Notes: a model not told the origin generated them from the sequence alone. A stretch of DNA of 64,000 nucleotides from Aplectana chamaeleonis (GCA_029168955.1 JAPDOI010000981.1:178333-242332), one strand, 5' to 3'; positions 1 to 12,599 are shown, counted from the first letter of the stretch. A program made the numbers and translations.

Positions 1-347
1 AAGGCGTCAGTGCGGCAGCATTAGTAATGAAGCTTGTTTGCGTCCCGGAGTCGAGAAGTAAGAGAAGCATCTCGTACGTTCCTGGGGTGCATGCGTGTTG
101 GCGGGTAAACCAACATAAACGATGACCCGCTCTTATACACGAACATGCGTGCTGCGAGCCTGGGTACAAGTGTGTGATTTGATCATCCTCGTAGTCGGAC
201 TCGGAAGCCTGATGCTGAAAATGCGAATAGCGGCTAGGCGATCTAGTAAAGTGCGAACGATCCCTTACGGGAGAACGAATAGAAAACACGGCTAGAAGAA
301 GATGAATAGTTATGCATAGACGGCGAACGAGAATTATCAAACCTGCC

Positions 348-1834
348 TCAATGATGTCGACCCGTGAATCGAACCTTGAACGACCATGATGAGGCGAGCT
401 CATCGACCTCCTGCCATCCCGGTGAGGGACTGCGTGGAGGGAAAACGATCCAGGGCGGATCGATAACAATGGCGACTGTCCTGGCGAGAGCGAGAACCGC
501 TCCTGTGCGATCGATCACGATCGTGGCTGTCCCTGCGTGAACGGGTTCATGCAGAGGAGTACATGATGATCTCCTCCGCATTGCCGACAATCAGGATATG
601 AGCACCTGGAAGTATAATGACCGGATCGCAAACATTTCCAGCACAGTTTTAGCGCGTGAATCAAATTGCGGCGGGCTGGAACCGGTAGGTTTACCTTGCC
701 CTGGAGGTGCTGTGACTCGATGAGTCGCCAAAACAGCATCTTTGCGAGCCGGAATTAGATCCTGGCGATCTTGTGCGTGGCGGAGACGAAAGGGAACGAT
801 TTGGACTCCGCTCGCGAGAGTGCGTATTGACCGAGTAACTGTCTCTTAAGGTGGTAGAGTCTTCGTACTTCTCCTTGGATGCGGTAATATTGTCCAACTG
901 CTGCATGATCCGGTACAGATCGAAATCCTTCCCACTCTGAAACTCGAAGTCGTGGAGTCTCTGCGGTAACTGTTGCAGCTGCTTGTGAAGCATGGCGCGA
1001 TGCCAGTGAGGGCGATCTTACCGCTTCTGAGCGTCTGCACAAGATGATGGTAGTTACATTCGCCTGGACAGAGGTCGTAACACAGTCTGCGCGTCACCTT
1101 TAAGAGACTTTGAGGTATAAAAATCTTGAGTCCCGGTGCCTTGAGGCATTGTCATGGACGGTGAGTTTAAAGGCAGTCCAGAACCGGCGAAATTGATTTA
1201 TGTCCTCATGGAAGAGTTCCAGCGTCCGTTTCCCCACCTGAATGGCTGGTTCAACCGGCGCATTAGCAGGCAGGGCGCGCTCGGAATCCCGTCCCTTGGA
1301 GGCCAAAAAAGGTGCCGGTGGTGGATTTTGCGATCGGACTGACTGTCTGACGACCTAAATAAATGCGCTTGCGCGGTTTGCGTCTGCGGTGTGCTCCGTA
1401 GTTGAGCTACTGGCGTCGTCGTGAGTAGGAGCAGACACGGTAAGAGTCGAGATGCGTTGGAGGGGCATCTCCGTGTCCGACTTGTTGCTGTCAAGCGTAG
1501 CTAGCAGATTTTCTGCGTCGTTTAAGATCGCTTCGACGTTATTTTCCTCCATGTAGGCGACGTATTGATTTTGACCATCGCCTGAAGTAGGATTATCGCC
1601 TAGAAAACTGCGGAACGCTCGCTGACGCTCCAAAATGGATTGCAGACAAGATCCTATTTCTGACATATGCGACCGAAGGGCTCCGAGACGTGCGTCAAGA
1701 AGCTGGTGCGTGTCAATGGTACAACGAGAGGCAACCAACGGATGTAGAAGATCCTGATCTACCTTACCTCTAGCTACCTGGAGCGCTGTGAGCGCTTTGG
1801 TGAGGTTTGCCTTGCACGCTCTTATCGTTGACAT
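348..1834 (-). mobile_element. BEL/Pao-type LTR retrotransposon gag remnant
   Basis: A decayed gag on the minus strand. The ATG at 1834 opens a 159-residue piece starting MSTIRACKANLTKALTAL, a coiled, charged N-terminus typical of BEL gag. A second piece (1306-1100) carries the FHEDINQFRRFWTAFKLTVH signature of the DUF1759-type capsid domain. A third (993-691) is a Ser/Arg-rich linker, and 739-515 holds zinc knuckles: CWKCLRSGHYTSRC followed by CRQCGGDHHVLLC. The pieces lie in different frames, so several indels have broken the ORF. Protease, RT and integrase would lie left of the window; LTRs were not defined. Confidence 0.75.
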
Positions 1835-2565
1835 TGCAGGAAACGTTGCAGTTAGTCAATCAAAATCCAAATCTGAAATGTACTGTTATTTATGCATCCA
1901 TGCCGAGGGGTAGCTCCTTGGCCGAGAGCTCCCAACGGCAGCCTACGCGGCAACAAAACGAGGATGGCCCACCCAGCGCATAGACAGACAAATATGCAAA
2001 ATGCGAAATACTACGAGGGACAAAGATGCAAATGCGTGATGTTGGGGGTTGATGGCGAGATGTTGTGGGCGCACCGAAAGGGATAGAATATGTGCAGAGG
2101 AATAAATATAGATTGAGTGGTTTACAAGACAGCAGCTACTGCAGGACCATGAAGCATTTGCGGACCGAGTGATGCGGTCAAGTTACATGCAAAGCCGCGA
2201 GCAGGGCCTGTGGATTCCCGGTACCCCGACACGGCCGTACCGGGGCGGATACCTGCTAGCAAAACGACACACAGTTATCAAGGGGTTTCTACCCCGTTCC
2301 CTATGCTATAGCAGTGACCAGGGTCAAGCTCACGGTGGTTAGCGGACCACCGTGGGACCGAGGGGGGGTTGTTATGTTTTTGGGAAAACTTGAAATTTTT
2401 TTTGGGCGGGGTCGTTATTTTTTCGACCCATCTTAAATAATGTCTGTATCGCCGAAAAATCGAATTTTGAGGTAAAATTATTTGGGACCATGATTATTTA
2501 CCATGGAATGGTCAACATTATTGATGGAACAAGAGCAGTTTCCAAATAAAAAATAGAGTAAATCA
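1835..2565. other. No gene seen; possible BEL leader/LTR
   Basis: Non-coding stretch upstream (in minus-strand sense) of the BEL gag ATG; it might hold the leader and LTR of that element but I see no paired LTR within the window. It contains the motif GGACCACCGTGG at 2344-2355, shared with the tandem repeats at 4.8-5.7 kb. Confidence 0.3.
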
Positions 2566-3497
2566 TCAACCGTGTACTAGCTCAACATTATCTCGACTAC
2601 AACATTCGGAGAAGACATTGCTTTGGGGTATTCTAACTAAACCCGATAGAAGTGAAGACTGTTTTATTGCTTCGGAACTCGTTGGACCACGACTGCAAAC
2701 TTTGTGCAGAACTGGCAATGGTAGCGTAGGTTTCGGACGATGGCATCGCATCCTGTATAGCGAAGTACTTTTGAAGTAGGGCGATTAAGCTCGTAATCGA
2801 ATATAGGCGTACTGTGATCTGTATCTTGTTCGCGTTGTCTATATATTTGGGCCAACCTCTGGTATTGAACTTGGGGTTTGTAGGTATATACATTTCGGAG
2901 TTTTCGAAACTCGCTATTTCACATTGTATCATATCCAGCAGTATGTGACGACCCAAAGAATAGGTAAAGTCCTTTCTGCTTCCTGCGCTAGCCTCCTGTC
3001 TGCTGGGAATATATACCTTCGAATCTGATTGGCACAGCTGGAGTAGATCTCAGTGATGTGGGTGCTAACCAGAGCAACAGATGTCCCTTCGTTATACACT
3101 TTACCTGAGGCTCGATGGCCAAGAGCATCGATGTCAAAGGTAATGTATTCGGTGTAACAATAAGCGTTGCCTTGGTCTCTGATGGAGAGTGACTCATCTG
3201 TTTTTCTGGCTTTATGTTTTGGGACTCCGAAACTGAGAGCGTTTCATGGCCTTGCGACGTCGGTCCACTAGGGCCCTTAAATGTCTTAGCGTCATACCAC
3301 AGCAGGTATTCAGAAATGGGGCCTTCAAAAGGGGTGTAGTACTGATCGAGAAACTCTGTGCTCCCACTTTCGTATCTTAAGCTCAAGGGATTCTTCATTT
3401 TCAAAACGTTGTTTTCTCTCAATAATCCTTGTGCAGCATTCGCCATTTCGCCGCGCTTGTCTCCCCTCATGTGGTCGAAATAGCACCAGCGAGGCAC
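2566..3497 (-). CDS. Possible multi-exon gene of unknown function
   Basis: Two open stretches on the minus strand look like exons rather than transposon. The upstream one (3497-3107) starts PRWCYFDHMRGDKRGEMANA and runs to SMLLAIEPQ before a GTAAAG donor. The downstream one (2980-2566) reads SLGRHILLDMIQCEIASFEN through YIPTNPKFNTRGWPKYID to TVFTSIGFS and a stop. A small exon near 3040-3020 between them is plausible. I recognise no domain and no initiator. It could be a host gene fragment or part of an uncharacterised element. Confidence 0.3.
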
Positions 3498-4770
3498 ATA
3501 TTATACTATGAGACCTTCTTATTGTAGTTCCTGTGAAAATAATGTCAGCTGGAATAGTGTGTGGCTAACGTGGTGAAGAACTGGAAACGTGCGCCCGTCC
3601 ACACAGCAGCCACAGCTCTTGCTGTGATACTTTCAGTTGTATCTCCGTTCGCCAAGGCTTGAAGGCTCCCCATCAAAACGGGTAGTTGCGTAGGATCTTT
3701 GCTAGCGCTTGCTGCACGCTGGCCGACCAGCGGACCCGATGTACCGCCCCCATTTTGAGGTACGAAAAGTTTATTTGTACCTGAGCGAGTCGATACGCGT
3801 AGTTGTTCTTAGCAGTTACGACGGAATTCAGTCTATGTGCTGCGTAGACGCTGAGAAGAAAATCTAAAACAAAACATATTTAGATACCCAAAATTTCTTT
3901 TAATCATGTTTGGTCTGCACCTGCTCTCATATTTCCATCGAGTGTTGTCTGGTCATCAATCTGTGCGCTGAAGTCTTGCATGAATGCTGTTTATATGCTC
4001 TGTCATCACAGATGCACCGTCGGCAGACGGGCCATCACCTTTCTTATGGCAAACGCGAAGGGCTTGTAAGAAATAACCATTCTGCATGTTCTGCCCATGA
4101 ATCCTCCTCAATTAGAAAATTCCTGAATGTCGTCGACGATGTCGGACTTTCGCTTTCCTTTTCTACTAAAGAGAAGTGGAAAGTTACGGGTGTGTAGGAG
4201 GGTGAGATAAACCTTTATCAGAAACACAATCCATTTGCGATCGGTGTCGGTAATGCCGTCGGTCAACAGAGGAAAGGGGAGGTTGTTTCTCATTGAATAT
4301 TTGAGCAATCAAACTTCATGTGCTGTGCGAATTCTCTATCTCTGCTCTATCTCTGTTAGGCCCTAAAAAGTTGTCGCAAGCTTCAGCAATTGAGCTCTCA
4401 TTGTGTGAATGTCCTCATACTGTTTCCACTTCCTTTTGCACCCTTTGCATAAGGTCTGGAAAAATATTTTCTGCATCAGATCGAAGTTTCATTCGTATTC
4501 TGGGGCAGACCGTGACCAGAAATTCGGAGTCGGTCCCGAAACTAGGACTGTAGCTGAATCATCTAGAGCTTTGCTTCGTTTGGTTCACATAACACCCCAA
4601 ACCTTTGGGTGCTCAAGCTCTCAGAGGAGGAAAAATATTCCGAAAATAACACACGAATGCCATTTCTCGCTCCGAAACTTTAGGAAGATAGCACAACATT
4701 CCATCATCATTTAATACCTTAACACTCGAAGATTCGAAACAAGTTCAAAATCGTGCAAGCCGAAAGGAAG

Positions 4771-5716
4771 CGGTCTGGAAATGGCGGAATGTCAGTTCAA
4801 GAAAAAGTACCCATAAGGTACCAATCGACTGCGAATGTTACAAAAATCATTTCTAGATGGGTGAAAAAATAACTTTTTTTTTTGAAAAAGGGTCGTCTAG
4901 ATACGTGACCTAGTGAAAGAGTGGAAACTGTAGACAGATTTTAGAAAATGTTAGCGTCCGTAGATGAGCTCATGAAATCGATTTTGCGCCGAGTTATGGC
5001 CGGTCAAATGTGTGGTGGTCCCACGGTGGTTCAAAAGCTTCACCGGACCACCGTGGCCAAAAACGGAGAGCGAAGATTTTCCCGGTTTCTGATATGCTTT
5101 TCAGCTTTCCACCTGACTGAATTTTTTGAATATTGGCAGCGCATGGAACGCTATTCATCCACTTTGGAATGGTGAGGCCCCAAAAATTGAAAAAAAACCT
5201 CCAAAATGAAACGAGTCTGGAAATGGCAGTATGTCAGTTTCAAAAAAAAGTATGCGAAACGTGGGTACCAATCGACTGGAAATGTTCCAAGTTTTCATTT
5301 CTAGATAGGTGAAAAAATAACTTCTTTTCAAAAACTGAACTTCACCTACCCCCCTCCGGACTGAAAAAATCGACCCAAAAATCGAAAAAGGTCGTCTAAA
5401 TACATGACCTAGTGGAAGGATAGAAACTGTAGACAGATGTTAGAAAATGTTAACGTCCGGAGATGAGCTCATGAAATCGATTTCGAGCCAAGTTATGGCC
5501 GGTCAAAGGTGCGGTGGTCCCACGGTGGTCCAAAAGCCCCACCGGACCACCATGGCCAAAAACGGAGGGCGAAAATTTTCCCGGTTTCTGATATGCTTTT
5601 CAGCTTTCCATCTAACTGAATTTTTTGAATATCGGCAGCGCATGGAACGCTATTCATCCACTTTGGAATGGTGAGGCCCCAAAAATTGAAAAAAAAACCT
5701 CCAAAATGAAACGAGT
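4771..5716. repeat. Two tandem copies of a 450-500 bp unit
   Basis: Unit 1 starts at 4771 and unit 2 at 5217, both with CTGGAAATGGC. They share most of their length, including a hairpin-forming core (GGTGGTCCCACGGTGG .. CACCGGACCACCGTGG at 5015-5056 and 5509-5552) and the tail ending AAACGAGTC. Unit 2 is longer because it keeps about 60 bp near 5335-5395 that unit 1 lacks. Short open frames here are repeated with the unit and are not genes. Confidence 0.8.
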
Positions 5717-6065
5717 CAGTAAAGTCTATCAATTTTTTCACCCTTCCTAGAGGGTCGTTTTTAGCCGAAAAAATGTCCTTCTCAGGGGGGACTTGTTCAG
5801 GACGACCCGGACCACCGCTCTGCCTGACCATGGCAGTGGCTGCCGCCGCAGCGTCGCAGCAACTGTCCCCGAGCCGAGCTGCTGCCACTTTCAGGCAGCA
5901 AGGGTTGGCGACGGCAGCACTAGAGTGGTAAATGCTCTACCCCAGCCGAACCTCCTTCGTTGACCACTTCACGGTAGCTGTCTCGCACATCAGCCTGAAA
6001 CAAACAATCAAACGGGCCAACACAAAAATAGTGGACCTTATCGCTTTTGCGCGAAGCGTTCAGGG

Positions 6066-8433
6066 TGTCGTGACTTTCGTCCGACTTATTCCTTGCTGAC
6101 GTCATCCCCGTGCAGGGGCGGCAGAGTGCATAGACACCGCCTGGCGGCGTGCCAGTACGGTGAGGAACTTTCTAGAGCAGGCAGAGACGCAAAGGGCGCA
6201 GGCGATCAGAGCCCCGCCCATCGATTACCATCATTCGTCTCGTCGTGGTGCGCGTCCGCCGGCTGCCCGTCAACACCAAAGCAGTCGAGTCCGAGCTCTC
6301 CTGCTCCCGATGGATCGTCATCAGCCCAGCGAGCCGTAGCTCGCTGGCCAAGCAGTAGAGGCCGCAGTCATCGTCCGGCCAGGAGCCCGACGCCACCAGG
6401 TGGGCATTTACCGTACTGCCTATAAAGCAGTCGCCCGAAGGGAGGGCAATGGCGCAGGGGGCCGTTGCCTCTGCCCCGCAGTCCCGGTGCCGTGACACAC
6501 GTCCCACCGAAGTGACGCGGAGTAAACGCAGCGGTCCGGAGGCACCACTTAGGTCCGACCCCTAGTTACGGCAGAAGTCCGCACTCGACCCGTAGGAACG
6601 TTTTATCTAAGAGAGGTTAAACGCATCATACGTATCTAGTGTTCTGTTGTGTAGCAAAAGTACAGACAGTGTGGTGGTAATATCCGCAGGCTACGGCCTT
6701 ACTCAGTGCAGTCGACAGCCCATGTGTATTTTGTGTTATGTTCGCTTTGGAGTCGCAAACCAGGGCGCCGAGGTCAACAAAATGTATTTGCGACGCAAAC
6801 ACTGGTGAGTATTGGGTGGTTATTATATGGGTCAGCTCAAACAGGGCTTGGGCCTTTGTGTGTACGTCCCTTACCCGCAGTGGCAGTGTCGGTAATGAGC
6901 GAGCATAGCTTGCAGAGTCCTGTCGCAGATGACCCCAATACGTGACGGGCGGGTCTGTCACCCACAAGTCACCAGGTGGGCATTTACCGTACTGCCTATA
7001 AAGCAGTCGCCCGAAGGAAGGGCGCTGGCGCAGGGGGCCGTTGCCTCTGCCCCGCAGTCCCGGTGCCGTGACACACGTCCCACCGAAGTGACGCGGAGGA
7101 AACGCAGCGGTCCGGAGGCACCACTTAGGTCCGACCCCTAGTTACGGAGGAGTCCGCACTCTGACCCGTAGGGACGTTGTATCTAAGAGAGGTTAAACGC
7201 ATCATACGTATCTGGTGTTCTGTTGTGTAGCAAAAGTACAGACAGTGTGGCGGTAATATCCGCAGGCTACGGCCTTACTCAGTGCAGTCGACAGCCCATG
7301 TGTATTTTGTGTTATGTTCGCTTTGGAGTCGCAAACCAGGGCGCCGAGGTCAACAAAATGTATTTGCGACGTAAACACTGATGAGTATTGGGCGGTTATT
7401 ATATGTGTCAGCTCAAACAGGGCTTGGGCCATTGTGTGTACGTCCCTTTACCCGCAGTGGCAGTGTTGGTAATGAGGGAGCATAGCTTGCAGAGTCCTGT
7501 CGTAGATGTCCCCAATACGTGACGGGCGGGTCTGTCACCCACACCGCCAATGCAAGGAGCTTGGCGGACCCGCACGTCGCGACACAGGGTTCGATCAATA
7601 AGGCCAGCCGTGAGTATCCCCGCGACCAAACCCAGTCCGATGCACCATGTCGCGACGTGCGGGTCCGCCAAACTCCTTGCATCGGCGGTGTGTGGGTGAC
7701 AGACCCACCCGTCACGTATTGGGGACATCTGCGACAGGCCCTGGTTCGCGACTCCAAAGCGAACATAACAGAAAATACACATAGGCTGTCGACTGCAGTG
7801 AATAAGGCCGTAGCCTGCGGATATTACCGCCACACTGTCTGTACTTGAGCTACACAACAGAACACCAGATACGTATGATGCGTTTACCCTCTTAGATACA
7901 AAGTTCCTACGGATCAAGTGCGGACTCCTCCCGGTAACTAGGGGTCGGACCTAAGTGTTGCCTCCGGACCGCTGCGTTTCCTCCGCGTCACTTCGGTGGG
8001 ACGTGTGTCACGGCACCGGGACTGTGGGGTAGAGGTAACGGCCCCTGCACCATTGCCCTCTCTTCGGGTGTCTGCTTCTTAGGCAGCACGGTAACTGCTC
8101 ACCTGGTGACTTCGGGCTTCTGGCCGGACGATGACTGCGGCCTGTACTGCTTGGCCAGCGAGCTACGGCTCGCTGGGCTGAAGACGATCCATGGGGAGCA
8201 GGAGAGCTCGGACTCGACTGCTTTGATGTTGACGAGCAGCCGGACGACGCGCACCAAGACGAGAAGAATGTTGGTAATCGATGGGTGGGGCTAAGGTAGC
8301 CTGCGCCCTCTGCGTCTCTGCCTGCTGTTCCTAACCGTACTGGCACGCCGCCAGGCCCCGGTGTCTATGCACTCTGCCGCCCTCGCACAGAGGATGACGT
8401 TAGCAATGAATAAGTCGGACGAAAGTAACGACA
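6066..8433. mobile_element. 2.37-kb GC-rich fold-back element
   Basis: The outer ends are inverted copies: TGTCGTGACTTTCGTCCGAC at 6066 against its complement ending at 8433, and homology continues inward across nearly the whole length. The axis is near 7.61 kb, where arms of about 55 bp (7545-7600 and 7630-7690) flank a short loop. The left arm contains a tandem duplication of a 576-bp segment (6394-6969 and 6970-7545). The right arm has one copy with an internal deletion near 7740. No transposase-like ORF is seen; the short ORFs are shadows of the repeat. TSD not defined. Confidence 0.8.
6394..7545. repeat. 576-bp direct tandem duplication inside the fold-back element
   Basis: CACCAGGTGGGCATTTACCG at 6394 recurs at 6970, and both units end in GGGTCTGTCACCCACA. 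The two are near-identical with scattered substitutions, so the duplication is younger than the divergence of the two arms. Confidence 0.85.
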
Positions 8434-8994
8434 GTGGCGTTTTACACTCATGGAGTCTCGCTCGACCTCACTGCTTTTACAGCCTGCGTGCGCGATTACA
8501 AGTTGAGCAAGAAAACGCATTTGGGTAGGTCATGACACTATATTTCAACTGCTGTAAGTAATTGCTTTCAGATTCATGAGAAAGAAAAGGAGGAAATTGT
8601 AGCCCGTAACAACGCAAGATGTTACAATTCCTGGGAAAAAATGGGGGTAAAAAACTGTGCGATCTTTAACAAAGAACGCCTGAAGCGCGAAAAAAAGTAC
8701 CTAATGCTGCATCAACAATAGTCCTTCCCAGCTGTTGTGCTCGTATTGTTGCAAAGAATAAATATGTATTCTATAAGCTTAGTGTGTATGCGGCAAAAGT
8801 TGTTGCCCCTCGAGACCGTTAATAGCGGAAGTGACAAAATTTGAAGTGATATACATGTATATCTGCGGAGTAGTAAGCTAATGTCGCTCGGCCACAGGGG
8901 GATGGCAGCGCGCAGCGGCAGCGATGAAAAAGCAGCGACGGAGGGCGTAGACAGCAGCGGCAGCGACAGAAATAGCGGCATAACGTTATTAACC

Positions 8995-9350
8995 CTCGGC
9001 TAGCTCTGTCAGCAGGAACAATGACAGTAGCTACTGCGAGCAAGCTAAGAGGATAATAACGAGCATTTTAGTGCTCGGCTACTCATCCCCGCACGAGCTA
9101 GTGGGAATGAGGCAGTAGCCACTGCGGCTATGCCAGAAGCTCTTGGGAGGGAACGCCTATTTTTTCAATATTAGCCGAAGGGTTAGGTCTACTCATCCTT
9201 CATTCGTCAGCTACTCGAGCGGGGCTGTCTGATCTCAGACAGATCAGCCTGAGTAGCCGACGAGAATCCATCATCTCTTATCAGCACAGCAGTTAGCCAA
9301 CATTGGCTAGAGGGAGGAGCCAGAGAGATTACGATGTTTCCTCTTCCAGT
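8995..9350. repeat. Dispersed repeat R1, copy 1
   Basis: The segment 8995-9230 (CTCGGCTAG.. to ..GGGGCTGTCT) is homologous to 12331-12577. The adjoining part 9231-9350 (..GAGTAGCCGACGAGAATCC.. to GAGATTACGATGTTTCCTC) is homologous to 11061-11177. R1 is therefore one element with copies split around later insertions. No ORF. Confidence 0.7.
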
Positions 9351-9630
9351 TTCCTTCCAGTTCTCTTTACCTAACTCTTGCTGTACCCACAGCAGTTAAA
9401 GCCGAAGAAAATAAAAGAAAATAGAAATATCGAGATTCGATAATGATAATATGTAGATATGATAGCGTTGGAGAATCCATCGAGAGCCACATGTGCTTCA
9501 TCGTCTTGCTACTCACCGGCCACATAGTCGTCATTAACAGGTGAGTTTTCGACACTGGCAAGGGCTGCACGCATCAACGAGCAGGCAATGTAAGCAGCAA
9601 AGGCAAGAGTAGAGGTGAAAAGTTACTCAC

Positions 9631-10716
9631 AAGGGAACCACAATAAGTCTTAGTGACCATTCCAGATGAAATGTACTTTTCTAGGACTATTTTCGGACGA
9701 AAAGTCCGAATATGCCCATCGAAGCTGCCTAGACCCACTCTGAAAAAAGTTATGAGCGTTTTTTCTCTGATTTTCGTACCTATTGTACTCTCCAAAAAGC
9801 GCATTATTTTTTACGCAATTCCGAAACGGACCTCATAATCGTGTTCAGCGTCCAAAACTATCTTCACTAAGCAAAGTTTGGGTGAAGGAACATTCTCCAA
9901 ACTTTGCGCAGACCAACTGCGTTTCGGTTGGGCGTTTATTTATACCTATACGGATTTTCGGTTGGGCGTTTATTTATACCAATTAGAGGGCTCTCGAAGC
10001 GTTTTAGAAAAATATTCCAGATTTGACTGAAGGTTGGTTCTGGGAGGTTAATTGGGGTGCTGATCACGAATCTGAGGTTCATTTGTCGCTTTTCCGAAGG
10101 TTTCGACTAAATTTGTTCAAAGCTTCCCACTGGCAGAGAAAATTGACGGCTTAATCAACTTTTGACGATTCCCGGAATGTGACGACAGATGTGGCTCAAA
10201 TCGTTCCTGTAGGGGTTATCTGGAGTGCTCAACACGAATCTGATGTCAATTTATCGACTTCTGACAGCTTACGGTACATTACGGTGGGTATACGGTAGTT
10301 TGATCAAACTCTCAGATTTGTCTCAAAGTTTCTATGTGGGGGTGCTGAATACGAATTCGGTGTACATTTGTCGATTCTCGAAATATTAAGGTAGGTTTTG
10401 CCTCCTAAATGACATGTTACCTACCGTAACCTACAGTAGACCTCAAAATTTTGACAAGCGAACCACATATCTGCGTTCAGCACCCCAGAATACCCCTATG
10501 TACATGTTTTAAGCAGAATCCGGAGAAAAATTTTAAACCCTAAAATTCCATTGGGGTACCTCTTTACCTTGCCGCGAAGCTTTAAAAACGCTCATAACTT
10601 CTTTCAGAGTGGGTCTGGACAGCTACGATGGGCACATTCGGACTTTTCGTCCTTAAATGGTTCTATAAAAGTTCATTTCATTTGGAATGGTCACTATGAC
10701 TTATTGTGGTTCCCTT
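9631..10716. mobile_element. 1.09-kb element with about 130-bp terminal inverted repeats
   Basis: Left end AAGGGAACCACAATAAGTCT at 9631; right end is its complement finishing at 10716. Homology extends inward through GAAATG.ACTTTT, the CGGACGAAAAGTCCGAAT core and CACTCTGAAA. No transposase is visible in the 800-bp interior, so it looks non-autonomous. A one-ended copy follows at 10896-11060. Confidence 0.75.
9924..9981. repeat. Short direct duplication
   Basis: TTCGGTTGGGCGTTTATTTA is present twice 33 bp apart (9924 and 9957). Confidence 0.8.
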
Positions 10717-10895
10717 TATAAGTTGCTTGTGCCCTATCCAATGTGTTTAAGTTTCTCACTATCTATTTTGGAGCAATATTTACTTGGGTTCATCTCGTAC
10801 ATGTGCAAACTTCTTCTCCCCCAACACTCATGTTGTCTCTACTCTGCTCCGCACGCTCACGCGAAGCAACACCGTAAATTTCACTCCGAAATAGA

Positions 10896-11060
10896 GGGTA
10901 CCCTTTACCTTGCCACGAAGCTTTGAAAAACGCCTCATAACTTTCTTCAGAGTAAGTCTAGGCAGCTGCGATGGGCATATTCGGACTTTTTCGTCCGAAA
11001 ATGGTTCTAGAAAAGTACATTTCATTTGGAATGGTCACTATGACTTATTGTGATTCCCTT
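10896..11060. mobile_element. One-ended copy of the 9631-10716 TIR element
   Basis: 165 bp matching 10554-10716 in direct orientation (GGGTACC.CTTTACCTTGCC to ..TATGACTTATTGTG.TTCCCTT). The other end is absent. Confidence 0.75.
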
Positions 11061-11177
11061 GTCAGACAAACCGGCTTGAGTAGCCGACAAGAATCCACGG
11101 ATTTCTTTAACAGTGCCGTAGTTAACCAACTGTGGATACAGGAAGGAGCCAGAGAGATTACGATGTTTCCTCGTCCT
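11061..11177. repeat. Dispersed repeat R1, right-hand part
   Basis: Matches 9231-9350. It begins exactly at the end of the TIR element that terminates at 11060, suggesting that element jumped into an R1 copy. Confidence 0.6.
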
Positions 11178-11719
11178 GGGGTCGTATTCGCCAGCAATTC
11201 GAAAAGGAAAGTCGAAGGGAAGCGGAAAGGATGATACCGTCTTTTCGCTTTTTGGACATTAGCAATTAAGACGAGCACTTGAGTCTTCAGAAAATGGGCG
11301 GGCCTACTTTGAACTCAGCGGGCCCGTTGTTAGGGAGGGGTCGCAAAGCTATGCTAAGAATGGAAGGGGGTCGCGAAAACGAACGCATTCTGTCCAACGG
11401 GTTGCTTGACCCTAATCACTACCTCAAAAAAGAGTAAAAAATCCGCATGGATGACCAAACAATGGAAAAATGCATCGAAAGCATCGACGACGGCGCTCTC
11501 GCAAACGATAGAAATGGTCCAGTCCATTCCACGCCGCCGCTAGCTGGTGGTGTCGCTTCAGTAGCCGCTGCCGTCGCGGCGACGAAAACACTCTGAGAAG
11601 TACCAGTGTCGCTGTTCTACGAGACGTCGCCTTCCTCGCCCGCATCGTGGCGCCCCCCCACTCTCCAACACTGCCGCGCCGCAGCGGCACCGCCGCGGCG
11701 CAACCTGCACAGCCCCTAA

Positions 11720-11938
11720 GGCCAATGATATACTTCTGCGACACACGGTCGCGTCGCTGTGCACAGCGACAGCGACTGCCTGTCGCGGAACTCCCGCCCT
11801 TTGAACCTTTGAACGTCACAGTGCACTGCACAGCGACGAGCGACAGTGGCAGCAACAGTCTCCGGCGTATTTGGAGTATGTCACCCCTCCGCGACACGCC
11901 GCTGAGTCGAACGCGCGGCAACTGTTCCTAAGGCGGCC
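11720..11938. mobile_element. 219-bp GC-rich MITE (GCGACAGCGAC family), TSD TAA
   Basis: Flanked by TAA at 11717-11719 and 11939-11941. The interior is rich in GCGACA/TGTCGC words (for example GTGCACAGCGACAGCGACTG). It is clearly related to 43516-43825 and 44862-45541. Three-base TWA duplications are characteristic of PIF/Harbinger elements, so I class it as Harbinger-like. ORFs across it are compositional. Confidence 0.65.
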
Positions 11939-12330
11939 AATGCCGTTGCTCCGATGCCGGTCTCGACGCGATTTGTGCTTAATGTCATGAATGTCGCTCA
12001 TGACAACGGCAAAGTTTAACATTGACCTTACTCCTGCTTTACTCGCAGCAGCTAAATAGCTAATATCTAACGCGCGTCTTTTTCTAGTGTCTCCGCCTTA
12101 ACTGCGCGTTAAAAACGATTGGTTTCGAAGTTCACGTGGACAGAAGGTGACGCTAAACAGGATGTATTCGATCGTTTTTGTTCTTTTCACGCTCTGAATA
12201 AAGCGAAACAGGTTTCAAATTTACAGAATCTCGTTCAATGTTCCTGGTTTCAGAGCTTACATGCGCGGGTACACGATCAGCAAAAAAAGCGTGTCTTGGT
12301 AAGCTGTGACACTACCTTCCAATGGCGTAT

Positions 12331-12577
12331 CTCGGCTACTTCTGTCAGCAGGAACTATGGCGAGTGAGACAGCAGCTACTGCGAGTAAGCTAAGAGCATG
12401 ATAACGATCATTTTAGTGTTCGGCTACTCATCTCCGCACGAGCTAGTGGGAATGAGGCAGTAGCTACTGCGGCTATGTCAATAGCTTTTGGGAGGGATCG
12501 CCTATATCTCCTATATTAGCCGAAGGGTCACTTCGCTACTCATGCTTCATTCGTCGGCTACTCGAACGGGACTGTCT
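12331..12577. repeat. Dispersed repeat R1, copy 2
   Basis: About 245 bp matching 8995-9230, including GCACGAGCTAGTGGGAATGA and TATTAGCCGAAGGGT. It stops where copy 1 continues. Confidence 0.7.
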
Positions 12578-12599
12578 GGAGACAGAACATTCCTATCAG

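Noticed and set aside
6093..8346. Several 100-170 codon ORFs on both strands
   Set aside because: All are mirrored or duplicated shadows of the fold-back element's repeats, with no conserved protein motif.
11424..11921. Arg-rich 165-codon minus-strand ORF, and a similar one at 43377-43916
   Set aside because: Both overlap GC-rich Harbinger-like MITEs; openness follows from CG-rich composition.
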